Source: an uncultured Bacteroidota bacterium
Lineage (GTDB): Bacteria; Bacteroidota; Bacteroidia; 2-12-FULL-35-15
DNA: 64,000 nucleotides
Direction: 5' to 3'
NCBI GenBank assembly: GCA_903847205.1
Contig: CAINDA010000024.1
Location: 1 to 64,000 of the forward strand
Both the position numbers and the translations under genes were made by a program. The notes below the pieces were generated by a model. That model was not told the DNA's origin. It was given only the letters and a program-made list of their open reading frames with translations, and did no database searches. Below are positions 8,899 to 16,509 of this stretch, in pieces (within the stretch, counting starts at the first letter, position 1; each line of letters starts with the position of its first letter).

Positions 8899-11800
8899 AT
8901 GAAATTAAATAACCAATTTAAGCTGGTTTTTATCATTGGATTAACATGTATTGTTATTTTAGGTTCAGTTATATACGTCGAGCGAAAAACAATTGTGACA
9001 ATCAATGAAAATGAACCGTTTGCTGCCTTAGCGGAGCAGCTGAAAAACAACTCCGTAGCTGCACATCTGTGGTTTGAAGAAGCTATGGAACTGGATGCAA
9101 AAATAATTCCTCAAAAGGATGTTTATAAATATTTAGATTCCTCTGTGCAGATCCTTAAATCCGTTCTAGATGGCGGAGAAACAAAATTGGGCTCTTTTAA
9201 AAAAACTTCCAACCCCGAAACCATTGAAATCATTAATCAATTATTATTGAATATTTCGGAATTAAAAATGTCAGCACAGCGGCTGATGAAATACCACATA
9301 CAAAGGTCTGATTCTAAAAACGAGACTGATGAAGACAGCGAGCTTTTAATGAATAAAAGCAAGCAGGGAGGGGAAGCCCGGGCGCTGGCCCTGGCATTTA
9401 ATGCTTCCTATAAAAAAGTGCAAAATAACTGTGACAAATTTTCCCTTCATATAAAATCGAAATTTGTGCAGGACAATGCAATGCTTTACCGTCTTTTTTG
9501 GACTTCCATTATTCTCATAATTATTGTTTTTTCGGCCTTTAGTTTTCTGATGTACCGCATATTTAAAAGCGAGCGTTTGGCCAAAGATGTTTTAGTGCTG
9601 AGTGAAAACCGCTTCCGCACCATGTTTGCCTGCATGGACGATTTGATTTTTGAACTGGATATTAATGGAACATATTTAATGATTGCGCCAACCAACCCGT
9701 CACTTCTATATAAACCTTCGAGCCATCTGTTAGGAAAAAAGTTAAATGAAGTAATGCCCGAAAAAGATGCGGCATCCTTTCTTTCGAAAATAATCCTTGC
9801 TTTAAAAGAAAAAAAAATTATCCACATTGAGTACAGCCTTCCTATTGATAATAAAGTATTTTCATTTGAAGCGGCCGTTTCTCCTTTAACAGAAAACTCT
9901 GTTCTTTGGATTGCTCGTGATATCACCTCTCGCAGACTGGCTGAAGAAGAAATTATTAAAAGCCAGATAAGTTTTGAAGATGCTCAAAAAATGGCAAAAG
10001 TAGGAAGCTGGGAATTGAATCCCAATACTTTTGAATTAAAGTGGTCAAAAGAATTGTACCGGATTTATGAATTAGAAAACCAGCCTGCAGAAACCCTTTA
10101 CGAGACCTGCGAGAGTAAATTTCACCCCGATGATATTAGAAGAACAAAAGAAATAATTAACAATGCAGTTGAAAAGGGTGAACAATTCACTTACGAACAT
10201 AGGGTTTTATGCGGGGAGGGAATTATAAAAGAAGTTTCGTGTATTGGTGAGGCAGTGAAAAACGCAGAAGGTAAATTAGTTAGTATGAAGGGAACCCTGC
10301 AGGACATTACTGAGCGAAAAAAGATGGAAAATCTTTTGAAAAAATCAGAACAAAATACGCTGCTCTTAAGACACGCGGCACAGGTTCCAGGAGCGATATA
10401 TCAATTTCAATTTTCTCCTGAGGCTGGGTTTTCTATCCCGTTTGTAAGCGACGGTATTTTCGATCTTTACGAAATCACAGCGGATGAGCTAATGAAGAAT
10501 TCTGAAAAGGTCTTCAGCAACATACATCCCGATGATCTTGAAAGAATGATGTCTTCAATTAAAGCGTCAATGGATACCTTGCAGGACTGGACTTTCGACT
10601 TTAGAGTGAAGCTGCCAGCCAAAGGAATAAAATGGCTGAGAGGAAACGCAAAACCTGAAAAGTTAAAAGACGGCTGTTTTCTTTGGCACGGCTATTTTGC
10701 TGATATAAGCGAGAGCAAAAAGATGGAAACAAAACTGATCGAAAATCAGGAACTTTTTTCCAGTATTCTACAAACACTGCCGGTAGCTGTTTTTTGTAAA
10801 GACATTAAAAACGATTTCAAGTTTTCGTTATGGAACAAAAAAGCGGAGGATATTTTCGGGCTTAAGGCAGAAGATTGCATTGGGAAAACTGACTATGATA
10901 TTGTTTCAAATGACTTAGCAGACGGGTTTAGAAAAAATGATATTGAAGCAGGTAAAATGGCGGGAATTCTTGATATCCCTGAAGAGACTGTTGAAACTTT
11001 AGGAATCCGGGTAACAGTTCATACACAAAAAACGATTGTACATGATTCTAACGGGGAACCTCAATTTCTGCTTGGTGTTTCAGAAGATATTACCGATCGT
11101 AAAAAAGCAGAAGAGGCGCTGCAGACCAGTAAGGACAAGTTAGAGGCTGTTTTTAACGGTTCAAATGATGCTATTATGCTCTTAACCAAAAAAGGATTTT
11201 TTGATTGTAACGTCAAAACATTAAAGATGTTTGGAATGTCTGACAGAAAAGAATTTATTGAGAGTCACCCTGCACGGATATCTCCGGCGCATCAGTTAGA
11301 TGGGCAGGATTCTTTTATCAAAGCAAATGAAATGATTGACATTGCGTATGACAAGCAGTTTAACCAATTCGAATGGATCCACCGCAGGAAAAACGGAGAA
11401 GATTTTCCTGCTGAGGTTTCGCTTTCTGCTTTTGATTATGGAGGCGAAAGGGTTTTGCAGGCTACCGTTCATGATATTACCGAACGAAAAAAAGCAGAAA
11501 ATAAAATAAAGAGGTCGCTGAAAGAAAAAGAAGTGCTTATAAAAGAAGTTCATCACCGGGTGAAAAATAATCTTCAGATAATATTGAGTATTATTAATCT
11601 GCAATACGCAAATATTTCAGATAAAAAAACACTTAATCTTCTAAGGGATGTTCAAAGCAGAATTAAAGCCATGTCGTTTGTACATGAGCTTCTTTATCAA
11701 ACAAATGATTTTTCCAGCCTTAATTTTTCTGAATACATCAGTAAAATTGCAACCAGCCTGGTTTACTCCTATACCCCCAATCGTAATATTAAATTAAATT

Positions 11801-12150
11801 TAAATGAAGGTTCTATTTTTCTCGATTTAGATCATGCAATTCCTTGCGGATTAATAATTAATGAACTTCTTACAAATTCATTGAAATATGCATTTCCGAA
11901 TCATGAAAAAGGTGAAGTAACCATTTCTTTAGAGCAGACTGAAACTTTTGTTAAATTGAATGTTTCAGATTCCGGAAAAGGATTTCCGGATAATATTGAT
12001 TATAGAAATACCGAATCATTGGGACTGCAGCTGGTTATGACCCTTGTTCAGCAGCTTGGCGGAAATATCACACTTGATAATTCGAGAGGTGCAAAATATA
12101 CTATTACATTTGAAAATAAGAAGCCGATTCATGGGATTTTTAAGGATTAA
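8899..12150 (+). CDS. Membrane-bound multi-PAS sensor histidine kinase (HisKA_2 type)
   Basis: 1083 residues. Membrane helix 1 spans about 9-27, followed by a periplasmic region of about 170 residues and helix 2 at about 200-220. Five PAS/PAC units follow (starting near 235, 355, 490, 620 and 750; several end in DIT.R or DISE). The phosphoacceptor region EVHHRVKNNLQIILSIINLQ has His at 885/886, which marks the HisKA_2 family rather than classical HisKA. The ATPase domain has NELLTNSLKYAFP (N box) and DSGKGFP (G1 box). It should autophosphorylate and pass phosphate to a response regulator, but none is adjacent. The nearest lone receivers are at 55.7 and 56.4 kb; pairing with them is only a guess. 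The signal is unknown; PAS units often bind small ligands or haem. Confidence 0.9.
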   Translation: MKLNNQFKLVFIIGLTCIVILGSVIYVERKTIVTINENEPFAALAEQLKNNSVAAHLWFEEAMELDAKIIPQKDVYKYLDSSVQILKSVLDGGETKLGSFKKTSNPETIEIINQLLLNISELKMSAQRLMKYHIQRSDSKNETDEDSELLMNKSKQGGEARALALAFNASYKKVQNNCDKFSLHIKSKFVQDNAMLYRLFWTSIILIIIVFSAFSFLMYRIFKSERLAKDVLVLSENRFRTMFACMDDLIFELDINGTYLMIAPTNPSLLYKPSSHLLGKKLNEVMPEKDAASFLSKIILALKEKKIIHIEYSLPIDNKVFSFEAAVSPLTENSVLWIARDITSRRLAEEEIIKSQISFEDAQKMAKVGSWELNPNTFELKWSKELYRIYELENQPAETLYETCESKFHPDDIRRTKEIINNAVEKGEQFTYEHRVLCGEGIIKEVSCIGEAVKNAEGKLVSMKGTLQDITERKKMENLLKKSEQNTLLLRHAAQVPGAIYQFQFSPEAGFSIPFVSDGIFDLYEITADELMKNSEKVFSNIHPDDLERMMSSIKASMDTLQDWTFDFRVKLPAKGIKWLRGNAKPEKLKDGCFLWHGYFADISESKKMETKLIENQELFSSILQTLPVAVFCKDIKNDFKFSLWNKKAEDIFGLKAEDCIGKTDYDIVSNDLADGFRKNDIEAGKMAGILDIPEETVETLGIRVTVHTQKTIVHDSNGEPQFLLGVSEDITDRKKAEEALQTSKDKLEAVFNGSNDAIMLLTKKGFFDCNVKTLKMFGMSDRKEFIESHPARISPAHQLDGQDSFIKANEMIDIAYDKQFNQFEWIHRRKNGEDFPAEVSLSAFDYGGERVLQATVHDITERKKAENKIKRSLKEKEVLIKEVHHRVKNNLQIILSIINLQYANISDKKTLNLLRDVQSRIKAMSFVHELLYQTNDFSSLNFSEYISKIATSLVYSYTPNRNIKLNLNEGSIFLDLDHAIPCGLIINELLTNSLKYAFPNHEKGEVTISLEQTETFVKLNVSDSGKGFPDNIDYRNTESLGLQLVMTLVQQLGGNITLDNSRGAKYTITFENKKPIHGIFKD

Positions 12151-12230
12151 AAAATATTCCATAATATCAGAGCGCCCCTTTTTTTTGAAATAAATGAGTT
12201 TTTTTAAGGAAGTTTTTTATTTTACGAATT

Positions 12231-13412
12231 CTAAAAACATTCCCCCACGGTAAAATAAAGTCCTTTATTCTGGCTGTCGGCATAGCCATAATCAATGCGG
12301 ATATTTAACTTCTCTTTCGGCAGAATTGAAACACGCACTCCAGCACCGAAGCTTTGTTTAATAGGGGTTTCAGATAATTCCTTCAGTTTTTTGTAAACAT
12401 TTCCGATTCCTCCGAATACACAGGCGCTAAAACGCCTGTAAATTGGTTTTCTAAATTCTCCGATCAAGGTTGTCATATTATTATCTCTATACCTTCCTTG
12501 ATAATATCCCCTTAAATTCGAAGCCCCGCCAAGCATTGCTAACCCCCTTAAAGGTACCTGTCCGCTGGTAGTGAAATTATATAACTGGCCTGCGATTACA
12601 GAATTTTTAAAAATTTTTTTAAAATAACGGACATCAAAAATGGTATTTAAATAATTGCATGTTGATCCCAGAAAAGAATTAAAGCCTGTAAAAGAACTTT
12701 GCACCAGGATCCCTTTTGTAGGCCAGGAGCTTGAGTTACGGGTGTCATAAGCGATACTGCCTCCCAAACCGGAAGCCACATATCCTGGTTTCCCAAAAGC
12801 AATCGTGCTGTCGTAAATTCCCTTCGGCATATAATTTACATGATATACATTCTGATATTCATATAACACACCGGCAAAAACATCTTTTGCAATTTTTTTT
12901 TTAAAGTGCGGAAAAATATAAAATTGTGCAAATGAATAGTCCTCTTCTTGTTTTTCAGAAGCGTTAGGCCCCAGGCCCCAGTATTCATCGGGATAGTAAC
13001 TATGAGAAATCTGTAAATAAAAAATGTAGTTCTCTTTCGGGAAAAATATTTTTGCATCCAGGCCCTGCACATTTTGCTCCCTTTGAGTAAACATCAAAAT
13101 GCCCTGAATAGTGGAGGTGCGAGTAATACTGTCGTTTCGGTCGGCTCTTTTAAAAGAAATTGAACCAGACAAACCCGTTGCCCAGCGCGTTTCTGGGCTC
13201 CTGAAGATAACCGGGATTAATAGGCTGTGTGTTTTTTTTATGGTCTCTTGTTTTAATTGAGCCATTAAAAAGTCGTTTGAAAATAAAATTGTAAGCAGAA
13301 TCAGTGTGGAAAAAAAAGATGCTTGTTTGATTGAAAAATTCAAAGGAGGGAGTATCTTTTTCTGTATCGTCAATTTAAAAGAGTTATATAGTTCTAAGCG
13401 TAAATGTTTCAA
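12231..13412 (-). CDS. Omp85-like outer-membrane beta-barrel (surface antigen D15 type)
   Basis: 393 residues. A hydrophobic signal segment (about 32-52, ending LMAQ) lies after an unusually long polar N-terminus, so the annotated start may be too far upstream, although no better ATG exists. The rest is barrel-like strand sequence: VSSGLGGSIAYDTRNSS, then a NSVIAGQLYNFTTSGQVPLRGLAMLGG segment with the LRGY motif typical of the last strands of Omp85 proteins, and a terminal Phe (GECF) as in outer-membrane proteins. No POTRA domains are present, so it is a barrel-only member rather than BamA. It starts 52 bp after the cupredoxin lipoprotein gene and may be co-transcribed with it. The substrate is unknown. 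Confidence 0.7.
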   Translation of the reverse strand: MKHLRLELYNSFKLTIQKKILPPLNFSIKQASFFSTLILLTILFSNDFLMAQLKQETIKKTHSLLIPVIFRSPETRWATGLSGSISFKRADRNDSITRTSTIQGILMFTQREQNVQGLDAKIFFPKENYIFYLQISHSYYPDEYWGLGPNASEKQEEDYSFAQFYIFPHFKKKIAKDVFAGVLYEYQNVYHVNYMPKGIYDSTIAFGKPGYVASGLGGSIAYDTRNSSSWPTKGILVQSSFTGFNSFLGSTCNYLNTIFDVRYFKKIFKNSVIAGQLYNFTTSGQVPLRGLAMLGGASNLRGYYQGRYRDNNMTTLIGEFRKPIYRRFSACVFGGIGNVYKKLKELSETPIKQSFGAGVRVSILPKEKLNIRIDYGYADSQNKGLYFTVGECF

Positions 13413-13464
13413 AGTTTTTCGAATCTGCTCTTTAACTTTTTGCTGTAAGAATTTTTAATTTTAA

Positions 13465-13803
13465 TTACTGCACCAATATTGAGCCTTGCTCAGACTGATT
13501 GGAGGAGTGATAAACGCAGTAAATATAAAATATTCCTTTGGTAGTAAATGTATAAGAATAGGTATTTCCGCTTTTAACAGTACCGCTGTCAAATAGGTGA
13601 GTAGTTTCAGTTGCTGAATGATTTGCATTATCCTTATTCGTAAACGTTACAGTTGTACCTACCGGTATTGTTAGTTGTCCGGGAACGTAAGCCTGATACT
13701 CCAGCCAGATTTCATTTTTTCCCGGCGTGCCGATGTCCTGTTTTTTGCAGCTCGTTAAAGCAATACACAATAAAAAAATAGGGAAAGCAGTTTTTAGTGT
13801 CAT
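13465..13803 (-). CDS. Cupredoxin-like lipoprotein
   Basis: 112 residues with a lipoprotein signal (ending CIALTSCKK). One cupredoxin domain is visible: VGTTVTFTNKDNANHSAT provides the first His ligand, and FYIYCVYHSSNQSEQG provides Cys and the second His, the plastocyanin C-x2-H spacing. The usual axial Met is absent; Gln or Ser lies nearby, so copper, if bound, may have an altered axial ligand as in stellacyanins (inference). Such proteins carry electrons or hold copper in the envelope. It lies directly upstream of the Omp85-like gene on the same strand. Confidence 0.75.
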   Translation of the reverse strand: MTLKTAFPIFLLCIALTSCKKQDIGTPGKNEIWLEYQAYVPGQLTIPVGTTVTFTNKDNANHSATETTHLFDSGTVKSGNTYSYTFTTKGIFYIYCVYHSSNQSEQGSILVQ

Positions 13804-13966
13804 TCTCGTTCAATAATATTTTAACAAAACAAAGATATTAAAAAAAATGCTGCTTCCATAATGGAATAATATGGGAAGACAGCGGGCTGCAGTTTGTGCC
13901 ATGCCATCGGATTTTACAATTGCCCTTTGATTAAATACTCTGCTGTTTGTAAAAAGTTTTTTTGTT

Positions 13967-15628
13967 TTATTTGTGATTGTGAATGTTTTCCAAGCCGCTG
14001 CAGTCGATGCATTCAAGTCCTTCTTTGGTCATTACCCATTTTCGGTTTACCATATCGCTGTCTAAAGCATCGTTTACATTATCAACATCAAAAATTATTT
14101 TTTCCATACGCCTGGTTAAAAAAAGTGTTTTGTTTACCGGCACTTTTAAAATTAATTTAACGTCCTGCGCCCTCAGTTTATCAGCATTCCCAATGTCGAA
14201 ATAACTATTGAAAAGTATTGTTGAATCAGACTGGGTAATGTTGTAGCTGATGTTTTTAGCACGCGCAGCCGCTTCTTTTTTATCGTATCCCTGAGCAGAT
14301 TTTACAACAACTAATTCAAAACTTCCGGTTTCACTTTGTACAATATTTAAATTCGGATATCCGAGCCGAAATTTATTTTCATCTTTTGAAAGCATTGTCC
14401 AGTCGCCGAAACGTATTTTGCGATGATGTGCGTAGGTCAGGTCTAAACAATCTTCTACGGCTGGTTTTAAATCAAGATAAAGTGTAGTCCCTGCCTGGGG
14501 CGCTATTTCAATTGTCTGTTTGGTTACTGCTTCTTCCGAAAAGTCGCTTCCTGTCTCAACTCCAACATAAATAAGAAGTGTCAGACCGCCTAACCATAAA
14601 ATGTTTGCAGCATATTTTACAATTTTGTTTTTCTGCCTGATCCCGAATAAATACTTGATCCCTCCGTAAATCATTAATGAAACAGGAATACCGATAAAAA
14701 GAATTAATCCGATAACTGCAAATTCAATTGGCAGATCAGAAGGTAAAACAGCTGCGGCAAATTCATACAGCGAAAAATGAATAGGACTGCCCTGTGATCC
14801 AAAAACAGAAATAGTACCCCGTCCGAAGAGAGTTGCTAAAAGCCCAGCGGCCAGCGCAATGCCTATAAAAACTAAAAAAAATGCTGTAACTTTTCCAACT
14901 GCTTTAATGATATTCTGAAGTATGTCACCCAAAAAGTTACCTGCGTTTTGAATAGTAGATTTAAGACGTTCTTTATTTTCCGGCGACTTTACTTCATTTC
15001 CAAAATCTTTCATCCGCTTTTTTAAATCATCAAATTCTTCATTTACTACTTTTCCTATGTTGTTGATGTCAACCTTTTCCCCGTGCATTTCTAATTTTTC
15101 GGCGGTGGTTTTTGCTTTAGGAATAATTATGCATAGGATAATATAAAGAAACAGCCCGGTGCCGAATAGAAAGAAGCTAAGGGCAAAAGCTAAACGAAAC
15201 CATACGGGGTCTATATCAAAATACTTTGCGGCACCGGAGCAGAGACCTCCTAGTATTTTATCATCCGGATCACGGAACACACGTCTTCTTTTATTATCGC
15301 CGTATGAATTCCTATTCCCCCCGATTGGCCCGCTGCCGTTTTCGCTATTGTCAGCACCTGCACCTTCACCTGCAAAATCCTCCGGCTTACCCATAACAGC
15401 AATCACACTTTCTACGTCGGCCATCAGCACTGCTTGTTTGGCATTACTTACTTTTCCTTGCAGCATCTCAGCAATGCGTGCTTCAATGTCATTCATTATT
15501 TCATCGCAGCCTTCAGAATTTTTAAAGTAGCCTTTTATCGTGGAGAGATATTTATTGAGGTTATCATAAGCATCTTCCTCTATATGAAAAATAATGCCGT
15601 TAAGATTCATTGTGATGGTGCGGTTCAT
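13967..15628 (-). CDS. PspC-domain membrane protein
   Basis: 553 residues. Residues 1-90 (MNRTITMNLNG...) form the small N-terminal domain usual for Bacteroidota PspC proteins. The PspC domain follows (RRVFRDPDDKILGGLCSGAA then an FDIDP motif and a hydrophobic helix, about 112-170). Next come a charged helical linker, at least three further membrane helices (about 235-350), and a C-terminal domain rich in beta strands (from about 375). PspC proteins belong to envelope-stress responses in other bacteria; here the role is inferred only. A PadR repressor gene lies upstream on the same strand, the standard PadR-PspC pairing, so expression is probably controlled by that regulator. Confidence 0.88.
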   Translation of the reverse strand: MNRTITMNLNGIIFHIEEDAYDNLNKYLSTIKGYFKNSEGCDEIMNDIEARIAEMLQGKVSNAKQAVLMADVESVIAVMGKPEDFAGEGAGADNSENGSGPIGGNRNSYGDNKRRRVFRDPDDKILGGLCSGAAKYFDIDPVWFRLAFALSFFLFGTGLFLYIILCIIIPKAKTTAEKLEMHGEKVDINNIGKVVNEEFDDLKKRMKDFGNEVKSPENKERLKSTIQNAGNFLGDILQNIIKAVGKVTAFFLVFIGIALAAGLLATLFGRGTISVFGSQGSPIHFSLYEFAAAVLPSDLPIEFAVIGLILFIGIPVSLMIYGGIKYLFGIRQKNKIVKYAANILWLGGLTLLIYVGVETGSDFSEEAVTKQTIEIAPQAGTTLYLDLKPAVEDCLDLTYAHHRKIRFGDWTMLSKDENKFRLGYPNLNIVQSETGSFELVVVKSAQGYDKKEAAARAKNISYNITQSDSTILFNSYFDIGNADKLRAQDVKLILKVPVNKTLFLTRRMEKIIFDVDNVNDALDSDMVNRKWVMTKEGLECIDCSGLENIHNHK

Positions 15629-15803
15629 ATTTTTAATTTTTAAAATTGTTTGAAATAACTTTGTTGTTAGTTGTTAGTTGTTAGTTGTTTGTTGTTTTGA
15701 CAATCAGCGCATTCTTTTTTTTGATGAATTGCTTGACTCTGGTTGCTGATTATCAATAGCCTCTTGCTTATTGCCAATTGTAAAATTGCCTATTGCTTAA
15801 TTG
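15629..15803. repeat. Short TTAGTTGT direct repeats and AT-rich spacer
   Basis: Between the PadR and PspC genes, 15661-15696 holds four imperfect copies of a TTGTTAG heptamer. Further on, at 15755-15800, there are loosely repeated 'attgcc/attgctta' words. No gene is seen. It resembles the small dispersed intergenic repeats elsewhere in this window. Confidence 0.6.
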
Positions 15804-16136
15804 CTATTTATTTTTTTGAATTGTTTTATTCACTGCATCTGCAAGCTCATTCCATGTGATTTCCAATTCTTTTAAAAATTGTTTGCCTAAAGCTGTCAGT
15901 TTATAATATTTGCGCGGCGGGCCCGATGCAGATTCTTCCCATCGGTAACTTAATAAGCCGTCATTTTTTAATCGCATCAGCAAAGGATAAAGGGTTCCTT
16001 CCACTACAATGAGTTTTGCTTCTTTCATTTTCCCAATTATTTCAGAGGGGTAATGGTCGCCGCTTGAAAGCACCGATAGAATGCAAAACTCAAGAACACC
16101 TTTTTTCATCTGCGCTTTTGTGTTTTCAATATTCAT
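15804..16136 (-). CDS. PadR-family transcriptional regulator
   Basis: 110 residues, the length of the short PadR subfamily. It has a winged helix-turn-helix (LEFCILSVLSSGDHYPSEII, then VVEGTLYPLLMRLKNDGLL, and SGPPRKYYKLTALGKQFL as the wing). It has no C-terminal effector domain beyond a short helix, so ligand sensing, if any, is at the dimer interface. It is the first gene of an apparent operon with the PspC protein. An inverted repeat overlapping its promoter (16256-16278) is a likely operator, suggesting autorepression. Confidence 0.92.
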   Translation of the reverse strand: MNIENTKAQMKKGVLEFCILSVLSSGDHYPSEIIGKMKEAKLIVVEGTLYPLLMRLKNDGLLSYRWEESASGPPRKYYKLTALGKQFLKELEITWNELADAVNKTIQKNK

Positions 16137-16237
16137 CTTTTAAATTTTTTTTAATGCCTCCAGGCCTGATTTTTTTATTGAAGAATTTTCCGTTGGTTCA
16201 ATTCTGCAGCTCTGAAGTCAATTAGTAATTGATAAGG

Positions 16238-16245
16238 CAAAGGTA
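16238..16245 (-). promoter_or_regulatory. -7 box TACCTTTG of the padR-pspC operon
   Basis: The minus strand reads TACCTTTG, a perfect TAnnTTTG match, about 100 bp upstream of the PadR start codon. It lies next to the inverted repeat at 16256-16278. Confidence 0.6.
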
Positions 16246-16255
16246 TATAAAAAAC

Positions 16256-16278
16256 AGTACCTTGTATGGCATAGTACT
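16256..16278. promoter_or_regulatory. Candidate PadR operator (AGTAC-N13-GTACT)
   Basis: A 23-bp imperfect palindrome AGTAC...GTACT sits where the -33 element of the padR promoter should be, 10 bp upstream of its -7 box. The dyad length suits a PadR dimer. Binding is inferred from position and symmetry only. Confidence 0.5.
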
Positions 16279-16509
16279 AAATAAATTTTAAAACATTGAT
16301 TGTCAGTAATAAAAAACGTCGAATTATATCCGGAAAAAATATTTTTTTATTTTCTTTTGGAAAAAATCTAGCTTCAATATGATCAATAAAATAAAAAAGA
16401 AAATGCAATTTATAGGAATGGGATTTCAAAAAGGCTTCAAGCATTGACGAAGATTGGTTTTGTAAATAAATATGTTTAATTTGCAGTACATTAATACATT
16501 TATTTACTA
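16279..16509. other. Rest of the divergent padR / subtilase spacer
   Basis: Part of a 373-bp spacer (16137-16509). Apart from the padR promoter and operator it is AT-rich sequence that should contain the promoter of the subtilase gene. No gene or structured element was recognised. Confidence 0.4.
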
